Assembly: GCF_016901775.1 (NCBI RefSeq)
Contig: NZ_JACJKW010000005.1
Coordinates: 62,001 to 126,000 of the forward strand
Reading direction: 5' to 3'
Length of the DNA stretch: 64,000 nucleotides
DNA from: Intestinimonas butyriciproducens
Lineage (GTDB): Bacteria > Bacillota > Clostridia > Oscillospirales > Butyricicoccaceae
Of the stretch, positions 41,393 to 50,142 are shown piece after piece. The position numbers and the translations under genes were made by a program. Positions within the stretch are counted from its first letter, which is position 1. Each line of letters starts with the position of its first letter. The notes under the pieces were generated by a model. That model was not told where the DNA came from. It ran no database searches and worked only from the letters and a program-made list of their open reading frames with translations.

Positions 41393-42640
41393 TCAATCAA
41401 AAGTGGCTTGGGATGTGTTGACGGAGTGCTGGCAGCGGTTGTCGATATTCACTTTGTTGCCGGAGAAGGAGCTGCCGTCAAAATTCAGAGTCAGATCGGT
41501 GGGCACATTCTCCAGAAGCACGGCGGTGCCGCAGTTGAGGAAAGTATTGTCGTTGAACATGGAATGGGAGGCAGAATTACCGGTGCTGTTGAAGTGGAAG
41601 CCCACTTCGCAGTTTTCCACCCGACTTTCGATCAGGTTGACCCAGGCATAACCATAGCCCAGCATACCGGTTTTCCAGCCGGAGAAGTTGCAGCGGGTGG
41701 CCCGGGCCCGTACACCGGCGGAAAGACCTACCGAGGTGCCGTCGCCCACAAAGTCAATGTCATAAAAATAGGAAATGCTCCGGTCCTCGCCCACCAGCTG
41801 CACGGTGTCGGTGAAGGTGGTGCGGTCTCGCCCTTCGGTGCAACCATAGAAATTGAAGGGACGGGAGTCGATGACCAGCTCCCCTTCATAGGTGACAGGC
41901 GGCAGATAGATGTTGACGATATCGGAGGGGGCGGTTTCCCGGGCGATCTGATCCAGCAGGGCCTGAAGGTCGGAAATGGTATCCATCTTGGTGTCCTGGT
42001 ACCGATAGTTATAGGTGGGGATCTCCTGAATGATAAGATCCTGGGACAGACGGATCTGATCTCCGTTTTTCATTTTGATGTTCCACACCATCTGGGTGTC
42101 GCCGCTTTCCACGGTAAAGTCGATGAGGGTGATCAAAGCGGCATCGGGGGAATAATCCGGCATGGGGGTCGGCTCACTGCACACAGTAGGGGAATCGGTG
42201 TCGGTGAGTGGATGGACTTCCATGGACACGCTGTCCACCAGTTTCATAAATTCTTCGTTGGCATCGCTGCCGGTGTCCTGGTCATTGATGTAAAAACGCA
42301 TGGGGAAGCGGTATTGTTCATCGGCGGCGGCCCGCTGGGTGACAGAGGGCGTGGGCTGGTTCCGGGTATCGGGATAGCCCAGGGTGAGTTGATAGTTTTT
42401 TCTATCAGCGGAATAGAACACTTCCCCTTGCCCTTCATAGGTTTCAGGCCGGGAGACGGTATAATAGCCGATGAAGCCGGCTCCTACCAGCAAAATCGCC
42501 ACGATCACCGGCAAAACCCGTTTCGGCCGGAAGCGGGGAATGCGGGAGGGACGGCGGGTGGAAAGATCGCTGGCGCAGTGAGGGCAAAAAGAAGCCCCCT
42601 CCGGCAGGGATGCACCGCAATGTGGACAGGTTTTTTCCAA
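41393..42640 (-). CDS. Zinc-ribbon, single-pass membrane protein with extracellular beta-helix (copy 1)
   Basis: 415 residues. N-terminal zinc ribbon (TCPHCGASLPEGASFCPHC), a basic stretch (RIPRFRPKR), one transmembrane helix (VLPVIVAILLVGAGFIGYY) and about 350 external residues. The last part has short repeated turns such as RCNFSGWKTGMLG and DNTFLNCGTAVLL, typical of right-handed parallel beta-helices. The start is TTG 42640, with AAGGAGG eight bases upstream. It is paralogous to the gene at 43205-44482 (shared YEG(Q/E)GE(V/I) and FSG turns). The HTH gene at 42769 is divergent. Function unknown; a surface sensor or binding protein is inferred. Confidence 0.8.
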   Translation of the reverse strand: MEKTCPHCGASLPEGASFCPHCASDLSTRRPSRIPRFRPKRVLPVIVAILLVGAGFIGYYTVSRPETYEGQGEVFYSADRKNYQLTLGYPDTRNQPTPSVTQRAAADEQYRFPMRFYINDQDTGSDANEEFMKLVDSVSMEVHPLTDTDSPTVCSEPTPMPDYSPDAALITLIDFTVESGDTQMVWNIKMKNGDQIRLSQDLIIQEIPTYNYRYQDTKMDTISDLQALLDQIARETAPSDIVNIYLPPVTYEGELVIDSRPFNFYGCTEGRDRTTFTDTVQLVGEDRSISYFYDIDFVGDGTSVGLSAGVRARATRCNFSGWKTGMLGYGYAWVNLIESRVENCEVGFHFNSTGNSASHSMFNDNTFLNCGTAVLLENVPTDLTLNFDGSSFSGNKVNIDNRCQHSVNTSQATFD

Positions 42641-42768
42641 GAGAATGACCTCCTTCGGACAAAACAAGTACTATGCAACGGGCATATTGTATCTTTTTTG
42701 CCATTGTTATAAAGTAAGAATAGAAAAGTATACCGATTTTCAGGAAAAAAGTAAAGGGAGGGTACAGC

Positions 42769-43194
42769 ATGGAGAAAAAGGATACCAATGACCTGCGCCA
42801 GGAACTGATGGAAGCGGGAGACATCGATTCCTATCTTCGGGAGAATCAGGAAAGTTTTGCCACGGCTCCCGTCGCCGGACTGCTGATGGAGATCTATGAA
42901 CAAAAGAATCTTTCCAAAGCGGCCCTGGCTCGGGGGGCAGGGATGAGCGAAGTATATCTCCACCAGGTGTTTGCCGGAAGGCGCAATCCTTCCCGGGACC
43001 GGCTTTTGTGCCTGTGCATCGGCCTTTCGGCCACGGTGGAGGAGACCCAGAAACTGCTGCAATATGTGGGCTATGCCCAGCTCTACCCCCGCAACAGGCG
43101 GGATGCCATCGTGCTCTATGGCCTGATCCATGGTCAGGCGCTGACGGAGATCAACGACAAGCTCTTTGAGGAAAACGAAAAGACTCTTTTTTGA
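42769..43194 (+). CDS. XRE-like helix-turn-helix protein (copy 1)
   Basis: 141 residues with a central HTH (about 45-85: LSKAALARGAGMSEVYLHQV) followed by SRDRLLCLCIGLSATVEETQ and a C-terminal part ending KLFEENEKTLF. The paralogue at 45271 shares most of the HTH and the SRDR(L/I)LCLCIGL block. It is divergent from beta-helix gene copy 1 and ends only ten bases from the convergent copy 2. GGGAGGGTACAGC precedes the ATG. Probable regulator or kinase partner of the module. Confidence 0.85.
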   Translation: MEKKDTNDLRQELMEAGDIDSYLRENQESFATAPVAGLLMEIYEQKNLSKAALARGAGMSEVYLHQVFAGRRNPSRDRLLCLCIGLSATVEETQKLLQYVGYAQLYPRNRRDAIVLYGLIHGQALTEINDKLFEENEKTLF

Positions 43195-43204
43195 CATATT
43201 TTCC

Positions 43205-44482
43205 TTAGAAAAAGCGGGCACTGGACAGCTCCAGGGTCTGATTTACGGGATTTTGGATGTCCTGCCCGTTTTCCTGGAAAATAGAACCATACAGGTTGAT
43301 GGGTACTTCCATAGGCTCCTGTTCCAGCAAAAGGCCGGTGCTGTTTTGCAAAAATTGAGTCTGATAAAAAGACAGAGTGCGCCGTTTGGGAGGCGAACCG
43401 GTGAGATGGATGGCCACCTGGTTTTGAATGAAAAGGCAATCGGAAGTGTAGATGGTGCCTGTTCCGTCTGCCAACAGACCGGTGTCAAAGCCGGAGAAGG
43501 TGCATCGGTTCAGATGAAGATGTCCGCGGGAGGAAAGGCCGGTGCCGTCTCCGGAAGAACGGAAGACCAGATCGTGAAAATAACAGTCCGGTCCTTCGTC
43601 CCACAAAAGCTGGATACCGTCTTGAAAAACGGTCTCTCCTTCCTGAGAGCCATACAGGCAGGTGGGGTGGGAGAGGTTCAGCGTGCCGGCATAGGTAATG
43701 GGAGGAAGGTGCAGCTGGATGATTTCCTCCGGAGCGCATTCTTTTTCCGCCTGTGCCACCACCGATTGCAGCTGTTCCATGGTTTCCATGGGGTAATCTT
43801 TCCAATGGTAGGAACGGACGGGCAGTAATTTCACTTCCAGATTCTGCGATATTTGAATGGTGTTGCCGCTGTCCATTTCCAGCGTCCACAGCAGTTTTCC
43901 CCGTCCGGCCTGGCCTTTGAAACGCACATTGCATACCAGGGTGGAGCCAGGGACGGTATCTGTGGCTTTTTTGGGCTCTTCACAGGAGAGGGAGTCTCCT
44001 TCCTCCTGGAGAAGCTCCACCGAAAAACTTTTCAGCTTGTGAAGGAAGAAGCCGGCTGAGTTTTCGCCGCTTTCCGGATGATGGACAAAGAGAGGAACCT
44101 GGCCCATGCCATCATAGCCGGGCATGGTATAGAAAATCTGCTCTGCCATAGGCTGTTCCTGGGTGTTCATGGTGCCCAGAGCCAGGTAAAAACGGCCGTC
44201 CGCTCCGGAGTAGGAGATCTCTCCTTCTCCTTCATAGGTACGGGGGAGGGCTCGGGTGGACAGAAACCGGGGCAAAGCCAGAGAAACGCCGATGCAGAGA
44301 AAAAGGATAAAAAGAGATGCCAGTCCCCAAATCCTGCGGCGCCAGTGTTTCCGTTTTCCCAGGGTTGGCATGGACAGGGGCTGGGACGAAAGAATCTTCT
44401 GAGCGCAATAGGGGCAGAAAGAGGCTTTGAGGGGGAGGGAGGCGCCGCAGTGGGGACAGACTTTGGAAAGCTGGGAACTCAT
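43205..44482 (-). CDS. Zinc-ribbon, single-pass membrane protein with extracellular beta-helix (copy 2)
   Basis: 425 residues with the same layout as copy 1: CPHCGASLPLKASFCPYC, a basic juxtamembrane segment (KRKHWRRR), a transmembrane helix (about 50-72) and an external beta-helix with RCTFSGFDTGLLADGTG and DCLFIQNQVAIHL. ATG 44482 overlaps the kinase stop codon (ATGA), so it is translationally coupled to the kinase; no separate ribosome site is evident. The kinase is therefore probably dedicated to this protein. Confidence 0.8.
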   Translation of the reverse strand: MSSQLSKVCPHCGASLPLKASFCPYCAQKILSSQPLSMPTLGKRKHWRRRIWGLASLFILFLCIGVSLALPRFLSTRALPRTYEGEGEISYSGADGRFYLALGTMNTQEQPMAEQIFYTMPGYDGMGQVPLFVHHPESGENSAGFFLHKLKSFSVELLQEEGDSLSCEEPKKATDTVPGSTLVCNVRFKGQAGRGKLLWTLEMDSGNTIQISQNLEVKLLPVRSYHWKDYPMETMEQLQSVVAQAEKECAPEEIIQLHLPPITYAGTLNLSHPTCLYGSQEGETVFQDGIQLLWDEGPDCYFHDLVFRSSGDGTGLSSRGHLHLNRCTFSGFDTGLLADGTGTIYTSDCLFIQNQVAIHLTGSPPKRRTLSFYQTQFLQNSTGLLLEQEPMEVPINLYGSIFQENGQDIQNPVNQTLELSSARFF

Positions 44483-45222
44483 AGGGCATCCGCCAGCCGG
44501 AGAACATTTTTGTACCGGCGCTGAGGATTTACATGGGTGCATTTTTCCACCACCCGGCCCAGATGACCTTCTGCCAGCTTTTTGGAAGGATGCTCCCCTG
44601 TGCGCATCACATTGATGAGAATGCCCACAGAATAGATGTCGGCCAGAGGGCCCGACTGGGACAGACCGTATTGTTCCGGCGCGGCAAAGCCGGTTGTGCC
44701 CAGAATATGAGTATCGCTGTCGGCCTGGGGTTTGTGGAGCCGGGCGGCGTCAAAATCGATGAGCACCGCCGTATCGCCCCGCAGGATGATGTTTTCCGGC
44801 TTTACATCCCGGTGGACAGCCCCCAGGGAGTGGAGGGCCCACAGGGCCTGGCACACCTGGGCGACGATCTTTTTGGTCTCTTCCGGAGAAAACAGGGATT
44901 CCTCCAGAAGGAAACCCAGGGTATCTCCCTGAATGTATTCCTCCAGCACCAGGTTTTTGTCTTTCCCTTCCGCCGCCTCATAGACGGTGGGCAAATGGGG
45001 ACAGGTATAGCGGAGCAGTTTGCGGTATACTTCGCAGTTGCCGTAAAAATCACGGAGAACAAAAAGCTGTCCGCTTTTTTTGTGGCGGATCAGATCCACA
45101 TGCCCCCGAGGGCTTTCTTTCATCCGCCGCACCAGATCGTATTCCTGCTGAAGTATTTGTGAAAACCAGGTGTAAATGATGGATCCCTCCCTGTATCCCT
45201 CTGTTTCAGAGGGGTTGTGCAT
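44479..45222 (-). CDS. Ser/Thr protein kinase-like protein, degenerate
   Basis: A small kinase domain of up to 247 residues without a transmembrane segment. The catalytic loop AVHRDVKPENIIL is intact (Asp139), but the VAIK lysine position reads VLRD (Arg57) and DFG reads DFD (156-158). The glycine-rich loop is not obvious. Activity is thus uncertain, although DFD kinases are frequent in this clade. The annotated start is the only upstream ATG, but it has no ribosome site; AGGGAGG lies seven bases before an ATT at 45177, which may be the real start (232 residues). It overlaps the beta-helix gene by four bases. Confidence 0.82.
   Translation of the reverse strand: MHNPSETEGYREGSIIYTWFSQILQQEYDLVRRMKESPRGHVDLIRHKKSGQLFVLRDFYGNCEVYRKLLRYTCPHLPTVYEAAEGKDKNLVLEEYIQGDTLGFLLEESLFSPEETKKIVAQVCQALWALHSLGAVHRDVKPENIILRGDTAVLIDFDAARLHKPQADSDTHILGTTGFAAPEQYGLSQSGPLADIYSVGILINVMRTGEHPSKKLAEGHLGRVVEKCTHVNPQRRYKNVLRLADAL
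45197..45213 (-). promoter_or_regulatory. Leader hairpin upstream of the kinase ribosome site
   Basis: A perfect CCCTCTG-AAA-CAGAGGG stem on the minus strand. Its presence between the ATG 45222 and the AGGGAGG suggests this part is untranslated leader. Confidence 0.45.
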
Positions 45223-45224
45223 CT

Positions 45225-45252
45225 GTTTTAAGTTTAGACGATTTCCGTTCAA
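45225..45252 (-). promoter_or_regulatory. Candidate promoter of the kinase operon
   Basis: On the minus strand TTGAAC (45247-45252), 16 bases, TAAAAC (45225-45230). Initiation would fall near 45218, downstream of the ATG at 45222. Confidence 0.35.
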
Positions 45253-45270
45253 AAGTAAAGGAGTGTGGAA

Positions 45271-45693
45271 ATGAAAGGAAAAACAACAGGGGAGCTGCTG
45301 AAAGAGTTGATGTCTCCGGGCAGCTTCAGTTCCTATCTCAGCCGGAACCGGGAGCAGATGATTGAGCCCAATGTGGGGGAGGAGCTGGACAGGCTTTGCC
45401 GCAATCAGAAGCTCTCCAAAGCGGCGGTGGCCCGGCGCAGCGGGGTCAGCGAGGTTTATCTCCACCAGGTGCTTGCCGGCAAACGAAGCCCTTCACGGGA
45501 CAGAATTTTGTGTCTGTGCATCGGCCTTTGCGCCCCGGTGGAGGAAGTACAGAAACTGCTGCGCCAGGCGGGATTTGCCCCGCTGGATCCGCGGATGAGC
45601 CGGGATGCTCTCATTCTGTATGGCCTGGCCCGGGGGCAGAGCCTGCCGCAGATCAACGGCGCTTTGCTGGTGCAGGGGGAAAAGGCTTTGTAA
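45271..45693 (+). CDS. XRE-like helix-turn-helix protein (copy 2)
   Basis: 140 residues, paralogue of the protein at 42769: LSKAAVARRSGVSEVYLHQV then SRDRILCLCIGLCAPVEEVQ. The C terminus LILYGLARGQSLPQIN also aligns with copy 1. ATG 45271 has AAAGGAG eight bases upstream; the GTG at 45265 is too close to it. It is divergent from the kinase, with a shared short promoter region, so autoregulation of the module is plausible. Confidence 0.85.
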   Translation: MKGKTTGELLKELMSPGSFSSYLSRNREQMIEPNVGEELDRLCRNQKLSKAAVARRSGVSEVYLHQVLAGKRSPSRDRILCLCIGLCAPVEEVQKLLRQAGFAPLDPRMSRDALILYGLARGQSLPQINGALLVQGEKAL

Positions 45694-45703
45694 TATTACA
45701 CAA

Positions 45704-45733
45704 AAAAAGTCTCCGGTGCTCCGGAGACTTTTT
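45704..45733. terminator. Bidirectional terminator between the HTH and permease genes
   Basis: A5-GTCTCCGG-TGCT-CCGGAGAC-T5. Confidence 0.88.
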
Positions 45734-45740
45734 CTTTTTA

Positions 45741-48700
45741 TTATTCGATGGATTTCAGGCTCTGCACCATGTCCACTTTCTTGAGACGGAAGTGCATGGC
45801 GATGTTGACAATAACGGTGAAGAGCAGCGTGAGCAGAGCAGAAAACAGAAAGGTTAAGGCATCCAGGGCGGGATTGAACATGACGGCATCCACTTCCGAG
45901 GTGTGGATGACAAAACGGAGGAAGGGAATGCCCAAAAACAGTCCGGCTATCATGCCCATCAGGGAAGACAGGATATTTTCCCGATAGATATAGGCGGAAA
46001 CCTCTCCATCATAAAAGCCCAGCACCTTGATGGTGGCGATTTCCCGTACCCGCTCTTCGATGTTGATGTTGGCCAGGTTGTAAAGCACCACGAAGGCCAG
46101 CGCGCCGGCACAGACAATGAGCACCAACACAATATAATTCAGACTGTCCACAATATCGCGGAACTGACTGCCGGAGGATGCGGTGTAATTGATCATCAGG
46201 ATATTGTTGTTGGTGAGAAGCTGGGAGGACAGGGCGTCTTCTGTGGCATCCGGGGTCATGTTCACCAGAAAGCCATTATAGGAGACCGGCTGGCCCCACA
46301 GAGCTTCGTACTGAGTGGGAGAGAGATAAATCAGATTCAGGGTGTAGTTTTCGGCGATGTCCACCACCTGCACCGAATAGCTTTGGCTGCCGTCCGGGGA
46401 GAGGGTGACGGTATCGCCCACCTCCACATCCAGCAGGCGGGCCATTTTTTCGGTGAGCACAGCCCCTTCCTCGGGCAGCGCGATGGCCTCACCGTCACCC
46501 CGGTGGCGCAGGGCCACATAATCCGAAAGGGCCTGGGGGTCTTCCGGCACGAAGAGGTACAGGTTTTTGGTGACGCCGGCCCGAGAAATGTCGATGGTGC
46601 TTTGGCGCACCGCCATGGATTCCTCTACAAGGGAGCTGTTTTCCAGCTGCTGGGCGATCTCCTGCTGTTCGTCCCCTGTGATCTTGTCATCAAAGACCGC
46701 CATGGCATCATAGAGGAAAATTTCATCGTACTGCATGTCCACCACCGATGCAATGGCGTGCTGCAAACCAAATCCGGCCACCATCAAGGCGGTGCAGCCG
46801 GAAATGCCTACCACGGTCATCAAGATCCGCTTTTTGTAGCGGAACAGATTGCGGGCGGTGACCTTCTGCAAAAAGCTGAGACGGCGCCACAGGGGAGTGA
46901 AGCGCTCCAACAGCACTCGTTTGCCCGAGCGGGGCGCTTTGGGGCGCATCAGCTGGGCGGGAGATTCCGACAAGGCGTGGTGGCAGGCGGCCAGAGCGGT
47001 CAGCCCGGTGCAGGCCAAGGCGGCCAGCGTGCACAAAATGGCATAGCCCCACCGGAAGGGAGTCAGGCAGTCGGGGAGAATATACATGATCCGGTAGGCG
47101 TTGAAAATAATGGTGGGGAACAGCTTGAAGCCGATCAGAAGTCCGATGATGCTGCCGAAAAAGCTGGCAGACAGGGCATAGACCAGATACTTGGCAATGA
47201 TGGCTCCTTTTCCGTAGCCCAGGGCCTTGAGGGTGCCCATTTGGGTGCGGTGCTCTTCCACCATGCGGGTCATGGTGGTCAGACACACCAAAGCGGCCAC
47301 CAGAATAAAGAATACCGGGAAGACGGCGGCGATGCGGTCCACCCGCTGGGCGTCGTCGGTAAATTCGCTGTAACCGGGATTGTTGGACCGGTCCAGCAGA
47401 TACCATTCCGGAGAACCCAGGTCGTTTAAGTCGTGGCGGGCCTCCAGGATCCGGGCCCGGCCTTCTTCGATTTCTGCTGCGGCCTCATCCAGCTGCTGCT
47501 GGCCTTGGGTCTTTTGGGATTCCAGCTCTTCCACACCTTGCTGGTATTCGGCTTTGGCGCTTTCCAGCTGGCTCCAGCCCTGGTTCAGTTTCTGTTCGCT
47601 GCTAGTCAGGGTGATGGCCTGGGAGTCCAGCTGGACTTTGCCTGCATTCAGCTGGGCCCGGCTTTCTTCCAGGGAGGAGCGGGTGCTCTCCAGCTGGGCA
47701 CTTTTGGCGGAAAGCTCTTCTTCCACACCGCCCAGCACGCCTTCCAGCTGGACAGCAAAGGCGGCTTTTTCCTCTCCTTCCGGGGCGGCCAGCAGATATT
47801 CCCTCAAAATCTGAGAGAAGGAAAAGGCCGATTGGGGCACAAAGGCATCCAAAGCGGCAGAGGTGTCCAGCACGCTTTGTACCTCAGAGGGAATGGGTTG
47901 ATCCGAAGGGAGACTTTGGGTGGAATAATTGTTCATCAGCCCCCGTACACTCTGCACCAGAGAGGAAAGGCTTTGCCACTGGCTTTCTCCCTGGGCCAGT
48001 TCGGCTTCTCCGGCAGAAAGGGCCTGATTTTGGCTCTGCCACTGGCTGAGGGCGGCATTGTACTGGGCCTTGCCGCTTTCCAGCTGTTTCTGCTGGCTTT
48101 GCAGAAGGCTTTGGTTGTCCTGGATCTGCTTTTGGGCACTTTGCAGCTTTTTCTGGGCCTCGGCGATCTGCTGCTCAAAAAGGGCTTTGTTTTCTTCGTA
48201 CTGGGCAATGCCTTCATCCAGCTCCGCCTGAGAGGCGTCGATGGCGCTTTTGGCCTCGTTGTAAATCTCGTCGTGGCGGGTCTGCTCCTGCTCTTCCGCC
48301 AGCTGTTCCAGCACCGGTGTTTTTTCATCCATCACATCCTGGTATTCGTCCTCGTAAAAGGGGAGAGTCTGGGTGTCTTTGTAGGTGAGAAATACATCGG
48401 TATAGACCTCATAGGCAAAGGCCTCTTCCGGCAGATAGAGAAAAGAACGGATAGAGCCGTTGCCCATATTGCTGCTGCCCCGTTCAAAATTGATGTACAT
48501 GGGGGATTCCACCACGCCCACAATGGTAAAGGTCTGGATTTTCAGGCTCTCCGACAGGTCGCCTTCTTCCAGGAACAGGGTAATGTTCTGGCCTACTTGG
48601 AAGCTCTCGCCGGAATACATCCCGTGCTCCACCAGGCATTCGTTTTCCTTTTCCGGCCAGCGGCCTTCCTTGAGCACCGGCAGATTGACGGTGTCCTCTT

Positions 48701-49055
48701 GTTCCTGGGCGCCATTTTCCCAGCTCCAGGCCCGCACCAGCATAGGATCCCCCTCGGCCGGCTGCACAAAGGCGTCCACTGAATAGGAGGGGGAAACACA
48801 GGCAATATCCTCCTGGGAACGCAGACTGTTCACATCTTCTTCCGTGAAGCCCATGGAGGATTTCAGGTGCATATCCATCAGGTTCTGATCCTGAAAATAT
48901 TGTTGGGCGGTCTCTTTCATATCCGGGCAGGTGGATTTGATGCCGGCGAAAAAGCCCACACCCAGCAGCACGATACACAAAATGGAAAGATACCGGTTGT
49001 GGGTGCGCCGGATCTCCACCAGAATATCGTGGAAAAGAGCTTTGTAGCGTTTCAT
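45741..49055 (-). CDS. FtsX-like ABC transporter permease with large coiled-coil ectodomain
   Basis: 1104 residues. One N-terminal transmembrane helix (about 22-40), an external MacB-like region to about 250, and a long Gln/Glu/Ser-rich coiled coil (about 250-560: repeated [16 protein letters not shown]-like heptads). Three FtsX helices follow around 585-720, then a second external domain and three more helices near the C terminus. It is the membrane partner of the ATPase encoded four bases upstream. Such transporters work by mechanotransmission rather than classical transport; substrate unknown (peptide or lipoprotein release, or antimicrobial resistance). Confidence 0.9.
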   Translation of the reverse strand: MKRYKALFHDILVEIRRTHNRYLSILCIVLLGVGFFAGIKSTCPDMKETAQQYFQDQNLMDMHLKSSMGFTEEDVNSLRSQEDIACVSPSYSVDAFVQPAEGDPMLVRAWSWENGAQEQEDTVNLPVLKEGRWPEKENECLVEHGMYSGESFQVGQNITLFLEEGDLSESLKIQTFTIVGVVESPMYINFERGSSNMGNGSIRSFLYLPEEAFAYEVYTDVFLTYKDTQTLPFYEDEYQDVMDEKTPVLEQLAEEQEQTRHDEIYNEAKSAIDASQAELDEGIAQYEENKALFEQQIAEAQKKLQSAQKQIQDNQSLLQSQQKQLESGKAQYNAALSQWQSQNQALSAGEAELAQGESQWQSLSSLVQSVRGLMNNYSTQSLPSDQPIPSEVQSVLDTSAALDAFVPQSAFSFSQILREYLLAAPEGEEKAAFAVQLEGVLGGVEEELSAKSAQLESTRSSLEESRAQLNAGKVQLDSQAITLTSSEQKLNQGWSQLESAKAEYQQGVEELESQKTQGQQQLDEAAAEIEEGRARILEARHDLNDLGSPEWYLLDRSNNPGYSEFTDDAQRVDRIAAVFPVFFILVAALVCLTTMTRMVEEHRTQMGTLKALGYGKGAIIAKYLVYALSASFFGSIIGLLIGFKLFPTIIFNAYRIMYILPDCLTPFRWGYAILCTLAALACTGLTALAACHHALSESPAQLMRPKAPRSGKRVLLERFTPLWRRLSFLQKVTARNLFRYKKRILMTVVGISGCTALMVAGFGLQHAIASVVDMQYDEIFLYDAMAVFDDKITGDEQQEIAQQLENSSLVEESMAVRQSTIDISRAGVTKNLYLFVPEDPQALSDYVALRHRGDGEAIALPEEGAVLTEKMARLLDVEVGDTVTLSPDGSQSYSVQVVDIAENYTLNLIYLSPTQYEALWGQPVSYNGFLVNMTPDATEDALSSQLLTNNNILMINYTASSGSQFRDIVDSLNYIVLVLIVCAGALAFVVLYNLANINIEERVREIATIKVLGFYDGEVSAYIYRENILSSLMGMIAGLFLGIPFLRFVIHTSEVDAVMFNPALDALTFLFSALLTLLFTVIVNIAMHFRLKKVDMVQSLKSIE

Positions 49056-49059
49056 CTGA

Positions 49060-49764
49060 TCACCACTCGATTTCTTCCACCGGTACGGGATGGGGATTTT
49101 CTTGGATCTGGGTCACTTTGCCGCTTTTCAGGTGGATTACCCGATCGGCCATGGGAGCAATGGCCGAGTTATGGGTGATGACGATGACCGTCATCCCCTG
49201 TTTGCGGCAGGTATCCTGCAAAAGGGACAGAATGGTCCGTCCGGTTTCGTCGTCCAGAGCGCCGGTAGGTTCATCGCACAAAAGAAGCTTGGGATTTTTG
49301 GCCAGGGCCCGGGCGATGGATACCCGCTGCTGCTCGCCGCCGGAAAGCTGGGCAGGGAAATTGTTCATCCGGTCGGAAAGGCCCACCTGACGCAGAACGG
49401 CGGCGGCATCCAGAGGATTGCGGCAGATCTGAGCGGCCAGCTCCACATTCTCCAAAGCGGTCAGGTTCTGCATCAGATTGTAGAACTGAAAAACAAAGCC
49501 GATGTCGTTGCGCCGGTAGCCGGTCAGCTGGCGGGGAGAAAAATGGGCCACATCGGTGCCGTCCACCAACACTTCCCCTTCATCACAGTTGTCCATGCCC
49601 CCCAGAATGTTGAGCACTGTGGTTTTGCCTGCGCCGCTTTGGCCTAAAATAATGCAAAATTCTCCCTGGCCGATGGAAAAACTCACGCCATCCACTGCTG
49701 TAATGGTCACTTCACCCATTTTGTAGCGTTTGGTCACATTGCGCAGAGACACAAAGCCTTCCAT
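49060..49764 (-). CDS. ABC transporter ATP-binding protein (MacB/LolD type)
   Basis: 234 residues with Walker A GQSGAGKT (41-48), the LolD-type Q-loop [17 protein letters not shown], signature [15 protein letters not shown], Walker [13 protein letters not shown] and the H-loop VITHNS. ATG 49764 with AAAGGATGG upstream; an ATG six codons earlier overlaps that site. Together with the following permease it forms a two-gene operon. The AT-rich stretch 49820-49855 upstream has a minus-strand TATAAT at 49827-49832 as probable -10. Confidence 0.93.
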   Translation of the reverse strand: MEGFVSLRNVTKRYKMGEVTITAVDGVSFSIGQGEFCIILGQSGAGKTTVLNILGGMDNCDEGEVLVDGTDVAHFSPRQLTGYRRNDIGFVFQFYNLMQNLTALENVELAAQICRNPLDAAAVLRQVGLSDRMNNFPAQLSGGEQQRVSIARALAKNPKLLLCDEPTGALDDETGRTILSLLQDTCRKQGMTVIVITHNSAIAPMADRVIHLKSGKVTQIQENPHPVPVEEIEW

Positions 49765-49900
49765 AAAACCATCCTTTCCCATAAGAAAACAGGGCCGGAG
49801 CCTGAAAATAAATCCATTTTACTTTAATTATAATAAATATATCATATCACAAAGAAAGCAGGGGAGAAAGAGCCGGGTTTAAACAATATGTGAACAAGAG

Positions 49901-49926
49901 AAAAGGCCGCCAGCCGGCGGCCTTTT
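49901..49926 (-). terminator. Terminator after repeat copy C
   Basis: AAAAGGCCGCC-AGCC-GGCGGCCTTTT. On the minus strand it ends the glycosyltransferase-CsaB transcript. Confidence 0.82.
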
Positions 49927-49928
49927 GA

Positions 49929-50071
49929 GCGTGTCGAAAAAGTGGCTTTCGCCACTTTTTCGAGTTTTTGCAAGGGCCTGCATGCAGCCGATTGGCCGCT
50001 TTTGGCGGTCAATCGGCTACACTTGCCCCTTGAGAGGTGCAAAAACCGGCGCACAGGTCGCCGGTTTTTGC
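49929..50071 (-). repeat. Dispersed 3'-UTR structured repeat, copy C (inverted)
   Basis: Read on the minus strand: GCAAAAACCGGCG-ACCTGTG-CGCCGGTTTTTGC, then CAAGGGGCAAGTGTAGCC with an inner GATTG/CAATC extension and CCCTTG, then CTCGAAAAAGTGGC-GAAA-GCCACTTTTTCG. It is the longest copy (143 bases) with the best-formed stems. It follows the glycosyltransferase-CsaB gene in the same orientation. Between 50072 and 50142 nothing else is evident. Confidence 0.85.
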
Positions 50072-50142
50072 GAATCAATAAGAGGTAAAGAACCCCCTTT
50101 CCTCTGGCCATATCGGTTTATCGACAGACTGTGTCAATATAA

